Source: Bradyrhizobium sp. Tv2a-2 | GTDB taxonomy: Bacteria > Pseudomonadota > Alphaproteobacteria > Rhizobiales > Xanthobacteraceae | NCBI RefSeq assembly: GCF_000472425.1 | Contig: NZ_AXAI01000009.1 | Span: forward strand, 124,182 to 188,181 | Length of the DNA stretch: 64,000 nucleotides | Direction of reading: 5' to 3' | In this document: in pieces, positions 46,571 through 54,682 of the stretch | Layout of the letters: every line of letters starts with the position of its first letter | Numbering within the stretch: the stretch's first letter is position 1 | Position numbers and translations under genes: made by a program | The notes under the pieces: generated by a model | What the model was told of the DNA's origin: nothing | What the model saw: only the letters and a program-made list of their open reading frames with translations | The model's database searches: none

Positions 46571-47980
46571 TTGGAAAAGACCGGTCGAACGATGCTGGCC
46601 AAGATCTGGGACCGGCACGTCATCGCGCGCTTGAGCGAAGATACCGATCTCCTGCATATCGACCGCCATCTGCTGCACGATCTCGGCGGCTCGCGCGGGC
46701 TGCTCAATCTCAAAAGCAAGGGACTGAAAGTCCACAACCCCGAACTGACTTTCGCGACTCCGGACCATGCCATTTCCACCGCGCATGGCCGCGCCGGAAC
46801 CAGCAAGATCGGACAGGAGCTGCTGGCGGCGCTGCGGGTCGAAACCTCAGCCAGCGGCATCCGGATGTTCGATGTCGATCAGCCCGGCCAGGGCATCGTC
46901 CATGTCATCGGCCCCGAACTCGGCCTGAGCCTGCCGGGCGCGACAATCGTCTGCGGTGACAGCCACACCTGCACCCATGGCGGGCTGGGCGCGCTCGCCT
47001 TCGGCATTGGCTCGAGCGAGCTTACGCACGTGCTGGCGACGCAGGCGCTGATCCAGCGCCGGCCGAAAACCATGCGCGTGAAATTCGGAGGGAGACTTCC
47101 GCTCGGCGTGACCGCCAAGGACATGATTCTCGCGCTGATCGGCCATATCGGTGCGGCTGGCGGCACCGGCTATGCCGTCGAATATGCCGGCAGCGCCATC
47201 CGCGCGCTGCCGATCGAGGGACGGCTCACCGTCTGCAATCTCTCGATCGAGCTAGGCGCCAAGATGGGCATGGTCGCGCCGGACGAGAAGACTTTTGAAT
47301 TTCTGCGCGGGCGGCCCTATGCGCCAGAGGGCGCAATGTGGGAGCAGGCGGTTGCGGCGTGGCGCGAGCTTCCGAGCGATGCCGACGCGGTGTTCGACCG
47401 GGAAGTCCTGATCGATGTCGAAAAGATCATTCCGCAGGTGACCTGGGGCATCAGCCCCGAACATGTGATCGGCGTCGATGGCTGCATACCCGATCCGGGC
47501 AATGTGGACGATCCCGCGCGCCGCGCTGCGATCGAGACCGCGCTCGATTACATGGGCCTCAAGGCCGGCGCGCTGATCGCGGGCACCCCGGTCGATTGGG
47601 TCTTCATCGGCTCCTGCACCAACAGCCGCCTGAGCGATCTGCGCGCGGCGGCCGAAATCGCGCGCGGCCGGAAGGTGGCTGCGGGCGTGAAGGCTTGGGT
47701 GGTGCCGGGGTCGGAGACCATCAAGCGGGAAGCGGTGGCCGAGGGGCTCGACAAGGTCTTCACCGAGGCCGGTTTCGAATGGCGCGAGCCGGGCTGCTCG
47801 ATGTGCCTGGCCGCCAACGGCGAGACAGTCGCGCCCGGGCAGCGCTCGGTCTCGACCTCGAACCGCAATTTCGTCGGACGTCAGGGGCCGCTCGCGCGCA
47901 CGCATCTCGCAAGCCCCGCAAGTGCTGCGGCCGCGGCGATTGCCGGCGCGATTGCCGACGTCCGGACCATGGGGCGCTGA
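46571..47980 (+). CDS. leuC: 3-isopropylmalate dehydratase-type large subunit
   Basis: 469 residues with a TTG start at 46571, supported by GGGAGGA six bases upstream; an ATG at 46592 is weaker. It is an aconitase-family hydro-lyase. The [4Fe-4S] cysteines are in GSCTNSRLSDLRAA near residue 348 and GCSMCLAANGE near 410. CGDSHTCTHGGLGALAFGIG near 129 is the family signature. LeuCD normally isomerises 2- to 3-isopropylmalate. Here leuC heads a six-gene run, leuC-leuD-leuB-ABC transporter, without leuA, so it may serve a different, catabolic, substituted malate. Confidence 0.88.
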   Translation: MEKTGRTMLAKIWDRHVIARLSEDTDLLHIDRHLLHDLGGSRGLLNLKSKGLKVHNPELTFATPDHAISTAHGRAGTSKIGQELLAALRVETSASGIRMFDVDQPGQGIVHVIGPELGLSLPGATIVCGDSHTCTHGGLGALAFGIGSSELTHVLATQALIQRRPKTMRVKFGGRLPLGVTAKDMILALIGHIGAAGGTGYAVEYAGSAIRALPIEGRLTVCNLSIELGAKMGMVAPDEKTFEFLRGRPYAPEGAMWEQAVAAWRELPSDADAVFDREVLIDVEKIIPQVTWGISPEHVIGVDGCIPDPGNVDDPARRAAIETALDYMGLKAGALIAGTPVDWVFIGSCTNSRLSDLRAAAEIARGRKVAAGVKAWVVPGSETIKREAVAEGLDKVFTEAGFEWREPGCSMCLAANGETVAPGQRSVSTSNRNFVGRQGPLARTHLASPASAAAAAIAGAIADVRTMGR

Positions 47981-47981
47981 C

Positions 47982-48617
47982 ATGCCGAAACCGTTCAACA
48001 AGCTGACCGCGATCGCCGCGCCGATCATGCGCAGCAATATCGACACCGACGTCATCATCCGCATCGAGCGCCTCGTTGGCAACTCCGTGCGCGGCTCACT
48101 CGGCAAATGGGCGTTCGGCTCGCTGCGCTATCTGCCCGACGGCTCCGAGAACCCCGATTTCATCCTGAACCGGGAGCCGTATCGGGGCGCGGAGATCCTC
48201 GTGACCGGTCCCAATTTCGGGTGCGGGTCCTCGCGTGAGGGCGCGGTATGGTCGCTGCAGGAGATGGGCATCCGCGCCGTCATCGGCTCCGGCTTCGGCG
48301 ACATCTTCTTCGCCAACTGCTTCCAGAACGGAATCCTGCCCGTGGTCGTCGACAAGGAGATCGTCGATTCCCTTGCCGCCGACATCGAGGCGACACAAGG
48401 CGCCGGGCGGCTCAGCATCGATCTGGAGGCGCAGACGATCGTTTCGCCCTCCGGCAAGCAGCACATATTCGAGATCGATCCGCGACGGCGCGAAGGCCTG
48501 CTGCAGGGATTGGACGAGGTCGCGCTGACGCTCCAGCGCGACGACGAGATCAGGAGCTTCCAGGCCGCCGACCGTGCGGCGCGGCCCTGGATCCATTTTG
48601 CGAGGCCATCGGCATGA
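47982..48617 (+). CDS. leuD: 3-isopropylmalate dehydratase-type small subunit
   Basis: 211 residues. The small, swivelling subunit of the aconitase-fold dehydratase with LeuC. Signature segments are NIDTDVIIRIERL near residue 18, GPNFGCGSSREGAVWSL near 76 and IGSGFGDIFFANCFQNGILPV near 100. In biosynthetic LeuD the segment after NIDTD usually reads QIIP or MIIPK; here VIIRIERL differs and may reflect another substrate. It starts one base after the leuC stop and overlaps leuB by 4 nt. Confidence 0.88.
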   Translation: MPKPFNKLTAIAAPIMRSNIDTDVIIRIERLVGNSVRGSLGKWAFGSLRYLPDGSENPDFILNREPYRGAEILVTGPNFGCGSSREGAVWSLQEMGIRAVIGSGFGDIFFANCFQNGILPVVVDKEIVDSLAADIEATQGAGRLSIDLEAQTIVSPSGKQHIFEIDPRRREGLLQGLDEVALTLQRDDEIRSFQAADRAARPWIHFARPSA

Positions 48618-49753
48618 ACAACGCGTCCAACATGGTGAAGGTCGCCGTCGTCGGCGGCGAGGGGATCGGGCCTGAGGTGACCGCGCAGTCGCGCCGCATC
48701 CTCGACTGGTTCGCGGCCAAACGCGGCGTGCCCATGACGATGCGCGAGGCGCAATATGGCCTCATTCCCTATCTTGCGACCGGCAAGGTGCTGCCCGACG
48801 ACACGCGCAAGGCGATGGACGAGGCCGACGCCATCCTGTGGGGCGCGACCGGAGGCCCCGAGACCAAGGAGGTGCCGGCGGCGGCGCGCAAGGCGGGCAG
48901 CTTGCTGTCGCTCCGCAGCAAATACGATCTCTACGCCAATCTGCGCCCGATCGTAGCGAGCGCCGCACTCTCGGCGTCCGCGCCGCTCAAGCCGGAGGTA
49001 CTCGACGGCGTCGATTTCGTCATCATCCGCGAGCTCACCAGCGGTATCTATTTCGGCGAGCCGCGCGGCATCGAGACCCTGCCCGATGGGCAACGGCGCG
49101 GCTTCAACACCGAGCAGTACACCACCAACCAGGTTCGCCGTGTCGCGCGTTCGGCCTTTGAGCTGGCGCGGACGCGGCGGAACAAGGTCTGCTCGGTCGA
49201 CAAGGCCAATGTGCTGGAGACCAGCGTGCTCTGGCGCGAGGAGGTGATCGCGCTGCACAACGAGGAGTTCTCCGACGTCGAGCTGACCCATCTCTATGTC
49301 GACAATGCCGCCATGCAGATCGTGCGCGATCCCCGGCAATTCGACGTGATGGTGACGGGCAACATTTTCGGCGACATTCTCTCGGATTGCGCGGCGATGG
49401 CGTCAGGCTCGCTCGGCATGCTGCCCTCGGCCTCGCTCGGCCCCGTCGATCGCTTCGGTCGCCGCAAGGCGCTTTACGAGCCGGTGCATGGCAGCGCGCC
49501 CGACATCGCGGGCAGGGGCATCGCCAATCCGCTCGGCTCAATCTTGAGCGTTGCGATGATGCTGCGGCTGACGCTGAACCGGCCTGAAGATGCGGATTTG
49601 CTGGAGCAGGCGGTGCAAATCGCGCTCGCGGCCGGCGCGCGAACTGCGGATATTGCCGAGCCCGGTGTGAAGAAACTCTCGACCGTGGAAATGGGTGATG
49701 CCGTGTTGCACGCGCTCGACAAGGTCGCGGGCAAGGAAAGGGAGCATGCGTGA
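48614..49753 (+). CDS. leuB: 3-isopropylmalate dehydrogenase-type enzyme
   Basis: 379 residues. NAD-dependent beta-hydroxyacid oxidative decarboxylase. The family features are GGEGIGPEVTAQSRRIL near residue 12, LRPIVAS near 115, the RELTSGIYFGEPRG block near 139, VDKANVLETSVLWREEV near 195, the acidic VDNAAMQIVRDPRQFDVMVTGNIFGDILSD-type block near 230-260 and EPVHGSAPDIAG near 293. The RELTSGIYFGEPRG segment is that of true isopropylmalate dehydrogenases. It overlaps leuD and the ABC binding protein, so it belongs to the same operon as a transporter. A second leuB elsewhere in the genome would be expected for leucine synthesis. Confidence 0.88.
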   Translation: MNNASNMVKVAVVGGEGIGPEVTAQSRRILDWFAAKRGVPMTMREAQYGLIPYLATGKVLPDDTRKAMDEADAILWGATGGPETKEVPAAARKAGSLLSLRSKYDLYANLRPIVASAALSASAPLKPEVLDGVDFVIIRELTSGIYFGEPRGIETLPDGQRRGFNTEQYTTNQVRRVARSAFELARTRRNKVCSVDKANVLETSVLWREEVIALHNEEFSDVELTHLYVDNAAMQIVRDPRQFDVMVTGNIFGDILSDCAAMASGSLGMLPSASLGPVDRFGRRKALYEPVHGSAPDIAGRGIANPLGSILSVAMMLRLTLNRPEDADLLEQAVQIALAAGARTADIAEPGVKKLSTVEMGDAVLHALDKVAGKEREHA

Positions 49754-50814
49754 TGGCTCAAATGCCCATGGCTCATGTGTCCCGACGTACGGCGCTGATG
49801 GTGGTTGCAGGCGCAGGCACGGCGCTCGCGGGCCGGCGCGCCCGCGCTGAAGATGCGAGCGGCCGCGCGATCTATCCGGTCGCGATACCGATCTATCAGA
49901 CCCAGTTCATCGCCGACCGGATCGGTTACTTCAAGGAAGCCGGGCTCGACTGCAAGCTGATCCAGGGCGGCAGCGGCGTGAAGACACGCGAGATCATCGC
50001 CTCCTCGCAAGGCGATGTCGGGATCGGCGACATCACCCATCCGATGCAGCTCTCCAATCACGGCCGTGCGGGCCGTGTCCTCATGCCGGTCGACACGCGA
50101 TCGAGCGCGGTGATGTTCATCATCCGCAAGGACTTGAAGGACCAGGGGATCAATACGCTGGAGGGATTTACGCAGTGGAAGCGGCCGGACGGCCGCAAGC
50201 CGATCGTCTCGGTGTCGTCGCTCGGCGGCACCAACCATGTCTGGGCGTCCTATTACATGGAGACGATGGGGCTCGACGACAAAGTGACCTGGATCGGCAC
50301 CGGCAATGTCGACACCATGCTGGGCTCCTTGAAATCGAAGCAGGTCGACATTCTCGTCAGCTCGCTGTCGCTGCTCAACGAGTCGCGCGAGCAGGGCTGG
50401 GGCGAGCTGTTGTTCGACGGCACGGATGAGGCGATCTGGAACAAATATATCGGCGGCAAGGTGCCGGTCACCGCGCATTTCACGCTGCAGTCGACCATCG
50501 ACAAGGACCCGGCCAAGATGCAGGCCTTCGTCACCGCGCTGTGGCGCGCGGCGCAATGGATCAAGGCGCACAAGCCGGAAGAAATCTACGACGCGATCGA
50601 GCCCTATGTCGGCAGCACGTCGCGGACGGCAAACCTGCTCGAAATCACTTCGCTGCAGAAGGTCGCGGATTACGAAGGCACCATCGAGGCCGCGGACTTT
50701 ACCCGTGGCGAGAAGGTGTGGTTCCGTGAGATGACCGGCATCAAGCCGCTGGCGATCGCCGACGTTGTCAGCCCGAGCTTCATCGCGGCGGCGCGAAAGG
50801 CCTATCCGGATTGA
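49753..50814 (+). CDS. ABC transporter substrate-binding protein (nitrate/sulfonate/taurine type)
   Basis: 353 residues. A twin-arginine-like signal (HVSRRTALMVVAGAGTALAG, residues 8-27) precedes a periplasmic binding domain. AIPIYQTQFIADRIGYFKEAGLDCKLIQGGSG near residue 42 is typical of the SsuA/TauA/NMT1 group. The start codon lies inside the leuB stop (TGATG). The binding protein, ATPase and permease genes overlap one another and complete an importer. The ligand is unknown; from the operon, a branched or substituted dicarboxylate or its precursor is possible. Confidence 0.88.
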   Translation: MAQMPMAHVSRRTALMVVAGAGTALAGRRARAEDASGRAIYPVAIPIYQTQFIADRIGYFKEAGLDCKLIQGGSGVKTREIIASSQGDVGIGDITHPMQLSNHGRAGRVLMPVDTRSSAVMFIIRKDLKDQGINTLEGFTQWKRPDGRKPIVSVSSLGGTNHVWASYYMETMGLDDKVTWIGTGNVDTMLGSLKSKQVDILVSSLSLLNESREQGWGELLFDGTDEAIWNKYIGGKVPVTAHFTLQSTIDKDPAKMQAFVTALWRAAQWIKAHKPEEIYDAIEPYVGSTSRTANLLEITSLQKVADYEGTIEAADFTRGEKVWFREMTGIKPLAIADVVSPSFIAAARKAYPD

Positions 50815-51638
50815 CGGTGCAAGAGACGACCGCAGCGCCGTTGTCGAAGGGTACCCGGCGGATCGAGGTCCGGGGCTTGAGCAAGTCGTTCCAGCTCGCG
50901 GGTACCACGATCGAAGCCGTCCGCGACGTCTCCTTTGCCGTGCGTCGCGGCGAGTTCGTCGCGTTGCTCGGGCCCTCCGGCTCGGGAAAAAGCACCGTGC
51001 TCAACATGATCGCGACCCTGATCCGGCCAAGCCGCGGCGAAATTCTGATCGACGGCAGGCAGGTCACAACCGGCAAGGCGACGCCCAATGTCGGCTATGT
51101 CTTCCAGCGTGACACGCTGTTTCCTTGGCGCAGCGTGGCGGACAATATCGGTTACGGCCTGCAGCTCGCCGGCATGCCTGAGCGCGAACGCAAGGCGCGG
51201 ATCGCTGCCAGCATTGCGCAAGCCGGCCTGAAGGGGTTCGAAGACGCCTACCCCTCGGCGCTGTCGGGCGGAATGCGCCAGCGCGCGGCCCTGATGCGGA
51301 CCCTGATCGTCGAGCCGCAGATCCTTCTGATGGACGAGCCGTTCGGCGCGCTCGACACCCACACCAAGATCGACATGCATGAGGTGCTGTTGCGGATCTG
51401 GGAGCGCGAGCAGCAGACGGTGCTGTTCGTCACCCATGACCTCGGCGAGGCCCTGACGCTGGCCGATCGCATCATCCTGTTCTCGGCGCGGCCCGGTCGG
51501 ATCAAGGACATGTTCGATGTCGACGTGCCGCGGCCGCGCGATGCAGTGAAGGTGCGGGAGACGCCGCGTTATGCCGAGCTGTTCAAGCACATCTGGCATT
51601 CGCTCGGCGAAGAATTCGTGAAGGGCCGCGAGCCATGA
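50811..51638 (+). CDS. ABC transporter ATPase (SsuB/TauB type)
   Basis: 275 residues with a TTG start overlapping the binding-protein stop. The Walker A motif is LGPSGSGKSTVL near residue 58, the signature is ALSGGMRQRAALMR near 148 and Walker B is ILLMDEPFGALD near 168, with the switch His in FVTHDLGEAL. The ordered segment ERKARIAASIAQAGL is typical of nitrate/sulfonate importers. It forms the importer with the preceding binding protein and following permease. Confidence 0.94.
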   Translation: MTVQETTAAPLSKGTRRIEVRGLSKSFQLAGTTIEAVRDVSFAVRRGEFVALLGPSGSGKSTVLNMIATLIRPSRGEILIDGRQVTTGKATPNVGYVFQRDTLFPWRSVADNIGYGLQLAGMPERERKARIAASIAQAGLKGFEDAYPSALSGGMRQRAALMRTLIVEPQILLMDEPFGALDTHTKIDMHEVLLRIWEREQQTVLFVTHDLGEALTLADRIILFSARPGRIKDMFDVDVPRPRDAVKVRETPRYAELFKHIWHSLGEEFVKGREP

Positions 51639-52507
51639 AGCGATATCGCGGGCTCGATACGATCGCCTGGCAGCTCGGGATCTGCGTCGTTGTGCTGTCG
51701 GTCTGGCAATGGGGCTATGACCTGCACGCTAAATTACCGTGGCTGGTGCCGGATCTGCTCGATCCCTATTTCATCTCCAAGCCGTCGGAGATCTTCGACA
51801 ACTTTCTGCAGCTCGGCTGCTTCAAGTCCAAGCTCGGCACCTATAATGGCTGGCTGAACGGCGATATCGCCAAATGCCTGGCGCGCAACCAGAACAATCT
51901 CTGGATCGCCACCGCCGTTACGCTGAAGAACACATTCTCCGGCTTTCTGACCGGCGTAGCCAGCGGCTTCGTCGCCGGGCTGATCCTGGGACGCTCCGAC
52001 CGGCTCAGCGCCATCTTCCAGCCCTTCATCACCGCGGTGAACTCGATCCCGCGCATTGCACTGGCGCCGATCATCGTGCTCGCCTTCGGCATCGGTGACG
52101 CCTCAAAGATTGTCACCTCCTGGATCGTGGTGGTGTTCCTCGTGTTCTTCAACACCTTCGAGGGCGCGCGCTCGATCGACGAGGGGTTTGTCAACGCCGC
52201 GCGGCTGTTGGGCGCCAGCGAATGGCAGATCACCCGCACGGTCGTGATCCCCTCGACCATGGCGTGGGTGTTCGCCTCGCTGACGCCGGCGATCTCCTTT
52301 GCGCTGATCGGCGTCATCGTCGGCGAGTTCATCGGCGCCGAGCGCGGCATCGGCCGGCTGATCATCGAATCAGAGGCGCGCGGCGAGGCCTCCGGCATGA
52401 TGGTTGCGGTCATCGTGCTGATGCTGGTGGGTGTAGTGCTGTCCGCGTTGATCTGGCGGCTGCAGGCCTACCTGTTGCGCTGGCAGCAGCACAACAGGGT
52501 GGAGTAG
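51635..52507 (+). CDS. ABC transporter permease (SsuC/TauC type)
   Basis: 290 residues with about six membrane helices, for example GICVVVLSVWQWGYDL near residue 12, SGFLTGVASGFVAGLILG near 95, WIVVVFLVFFNTFEGAR near 160 and MMVAVIVLMLVGVVLSALIW near 255. The ATPase-contact EAA-like loop is near residue 190 (EGFVNAARLLGASEWQI). It starts 4 nt inside the ATPase gene. It has an unusually long segment of about 60 residues (DLLDPYFISKPSEIFDNFLQ to KCLARNQN) between helix 1 and helix 2. Confidence 0.93.
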   Translation: MKRYRGLDTIAWQLGICVVVLSVWQWGYDLHAKLPWLVPDLLDPYFISKPSEIFDNFLQLGCFKSKLGTYNGWLNGDIAKCLARNQNNLWIATAVTLKNTFSGFLTGVASGFVAGLILGRSDRLSAIFQPFITAVNSIPRIALAPIIVLAFGIGDASKIVTSWIVVVFLVFFNTFEGARSIDEGFVNAARLLGASEWQITRTVVIPSTMAWVFASLTPAISFALIGVIVGEFIGAERGIGRLIIESEARGEASGMMVAVIVLMLVGVVLSALIWRLQAYLLRWQQHNRVE

Positions 52508-52518
52508 GCGAAAGCGCC

Positions 52519-53436
52519 TCAGCGGTGCTTTAGCGGCACCACCAGGACCTGGCCGGGACGGATGAGATTAGGGTCCCGGATACGGTCGCGATTGGCGCGG
52601 TAGACGATCGCGTATTGCTCGCCCGCCCCGTAGGCAAGGCGGCTGATGCGCCACAGGCTGTCACCGCGGGTGACGACCCTGGTCGTGCCACCGGTCGCAC
52701 TGCTGGCCGCAACGCTTCGGGGCGCGGGTGCGCCGTCATCCGTCGCCGATGCTGCCGCCATCGCCTGCCGCGGCGCGGTGGCCGCGCTGTCCTGCGGCTT
52801 TGCGACCGGCGCTGCGACTTGCGCGGCGGCTACCGCCTGTGTCGTGATCGATCCGGTATTGGTATCCGCTTCCTTCACCGTGACCGTCACGCCCTGCTTC
52901 GACAGGGCGACCGTCCCGTCAGCCATCTTGGCGCTCAGCGTCAATTCGTAACTGCCGGCGGGCAGATGGGGAGGAACCATGACGAACTGGCCGGATGCAT
53001 CGGCCACCGCGCGATCGAGCCGCTCACCATTGCGCATGAGGTCGACGGTCGCGCCCGGCGCCGCCCGGCCGGCAATGACCGCATCGCCGCCGGCCTCGAC
53101 GCGGGCGACGTCGAAGGCGGGGACGAGCGGATCGGCGGCCGGCGGGGGTGGCGATTCCCCGAGATCGGCCGACAGAGCGGCGATCTTGCTTTGGGTGGAT
53201 GCGAGTGCCGGTGGCGTCTCGGTCTGGGGGGCACTCCTCTCGGCAGTGAGGGGGGCGCTCGCAGGCTTGCTGGCGGCGGCCTCGGACTGGGAAGGCTGCG
53301 ACATCACACCGACTGGGTGGCTTTCGGCCAGCTGTCCGTGAGGAATCTGCATCACGGCGTAGCCGAGGGCCGCAACGCTCGCCGTGCCCACCAGGAGCAT
53401 CGGCGCGAATGTCTTTCCGATCGATAATGTCATCAT
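52519..53436 (-). CDS. LysM-domain protein
   Basis: 305 residues. A single hydrophobic N-terminal helix (MLLVGTASVAALGYAVM) suggests membrane anchoring or export. A Ser/Ala/Pro-rich stretch (about 45-110) follows, then an Ig-like domain (AGGDAVIAGRAAPGATVDLM) near 125-205. A second Ala-rich linker and a C-terminal LysM (residues about 255-305: TRVVTRGDSLWRISRLAYG, NLIRPGQVLVVPL) complete it. LysM binds peptidoglycan, so this is a cell-wall-associated periplasmic protein, common in this genus. It is convergent with the ABC permease gene. Confidence 0.88.
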   Translation of the reverse strand: MMTLSIGKTFAPMLLVGTASVAALGYAVMQIPHGQLAESHPVGVMSQPSQSEAAASKPASAPLTAERSAPQTETPPALASTQSKIAALSADLGESPPPPAADPLVPAFDVARVEAGGDAVIAGRAAPGATVDLMRNGERLDRAVADASGQFVMVPPHLPAGSYELTLSAKMADGTVALSKQGVTVTVKEADTNTGSITTQAVAAAQVAAPVAKPQDSAATAPRQAMAAASATDDGAPAPRSVAASSATGGTTRVVTRGDSLWRISRLAYGAGEQYAIVYRANRDRIRDPNLIRPGQVLVVPLKHR

Positions 53437-53556
53437 GATGAGCCCCTATGGCCCGTCGATTAACTGCGGTTTGGCGGAACCCTGCGCCGATTTCACCCAC
53501 CCATCAAGTCCGCTTGTGGGATTAATTCGTTGGATAAAGCTCTTTCCCGGCTTCTG

Positions 53557-54519
53557 TTACAGATTCGGCTCACGCTGAAGCACACCAATTGAGCTGCGAA
53601 ATTCCCGCGGCGTCAGACCGATGGCCGCCTTGAAGCTCCGTGTTGCATGTGCGGCGTCGGCGAAGCCGCATTGGGTGGCAAGGTCCGCAATCGACGCGCC
53701 GCGCGATGCGGCGCCACCAAGCAGCCGGTGGAACAGCTCGACGCGAAGCTTATGCACATGGCGCTCGAAACTCGTGTCGCGGTCGGCGAAAACGCGGTGC
53801 AGCGTACGCTCGGAGATGCCGAATTCACCTGCAACGGCACTTGCGGGACGGATCGCGGCGGCGATGTTGGCCTTGAGATAGGCCTCCAGCAGCGCGAACA
53901 GGCTGGACCGGGAGAGCTCATGTCCGGTTCCATTGGCGATCCGCAGCAAAGCCGCGAGGTAGGCCGCGATGTCGGCCTCATCCTGGCCGGCTCGCGCCTC
54001 CTTCGCATCGACCGCACTGCGAATGAAGGCCGCGACCGCCCGGGAAAGCGTCGTGGACAACGGAATGGGCCGGGCGCAGAACCGCTCGGCGTCCGGGAAT
54101 GCATGCAACAAGGCACGCGCGGGCACCATGACCACCAGGACTTCGGCGCGCTGCTCAGGGCCATAGAGCCGGTCCTCGAACGGGCGCCGCGCGTCATAGA
54201 GCATGCCGAAACCCGGCGTCATTGTGCCCTCGTTACCGCCCTGGGTCAGCGAGCTCTGGCCGCGCCGCTGAAAGTCGAACATGAAGTCGTCGGCGCCGTC
54301 GCGGCTGACCAGCCGCGCGCTGCGGGTGTAGCACTGTGGGCTGCTGTCGAAACGGACCAGCTTTGCCGCGCCGAACTCCACGAACTCGAAGCGGCCGCTG
54401 ACATGCGTCGAACCGAGCGGCCGCGTTTCGATCTGGGAAAAGGAACGGCAGATCGCCTCGGTCCAGAACGCATGACGTTCGGCCGGGTGGACGCGATCGG
54501 TTGAGACGCGGACGGGCAT
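53557..54519 (-). CDS. AraC-family regulator, probably of the amine oxidase
   Basis: 320 residues. The N-terminal region of about 190 residues is of the AraC-binding-like type used by FeaR (HPAERHAFWTEAICRSFSQIE; FDFQRRGQSSLTQGG). The C-terminal double helix-turn-helix covers residues 220-315 (ASAVAGEFGISERTLHRVFADRD, IADLATQCGFADAAHATRSFKAAIGLTPREFR). The ATG at 54519 is used; a TTG two codons upstream is possible. It is divergent from the copper amine oxidase gene with a 163-bp shared promoter space. Regulation of that gene, as FeaR controls tynA in E. coli, is inference from this arrangement. Confidence 0.88.
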   Translation of the reverse strand: MPVRVSTDRVHPAERHAFWTEAICRSFSQIETRPLGSTHVSGRFEFVEFGAAKLVRFDSSPQCYTRSARLVSRDGADDFMFDFQRRGQSSLTQGGNEGTMTPGFGMLYDARRPFEDRLYGPEQRAEVLVVMVPARALLHAFPDAERFCARPIPLSTTLSRAVAAFIRSAVDAKEARAGQDEADIAAYLAALLRIANGTGHELSRSSLFALLEAYLKANIAAAIRPASAVAGEFGISERTLHRVFADRDTSFERHVHKLRVELFHRLLGGAASRGASIADLATQCGFADAAHATRSFKAAIGLTPREFRSSIGVLQREPNL

Positions 54520-54682
54520 CGGCAAGCCTTGGTTTCAACCTCTACGGTCGCTCAGGACCGGTCCGGCTGGCAAGGGGCTCGCCAGCCGCCGCCTTTCGCT
54601 GGCCGCCTTGGCAGGCTGGTTCAAGACGGAGGTATCCGGCCCGGCCTAGGCTTGCGACTGACTAGCAAGAATTGGTCCCGTC
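54520..54682. promoter_or_regulatory. Shared control region of the AraC regulator and amine oxidase
   Basis: A 163-bp divergent spacer. It holds a 7-bp perfect inverted repeat GGCTGGC (54565-54571) with GCCAGCC (54581-54587), and further CTGGC/GCCAG-like half-sites up to 54620 (CGCTGGCCGCC, GGCAGGCTGG). The repeated CTGGC/GCCAG words are candidates for regulator binding. No clear -35/-10 pair was placed. Confidence 0.35.
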
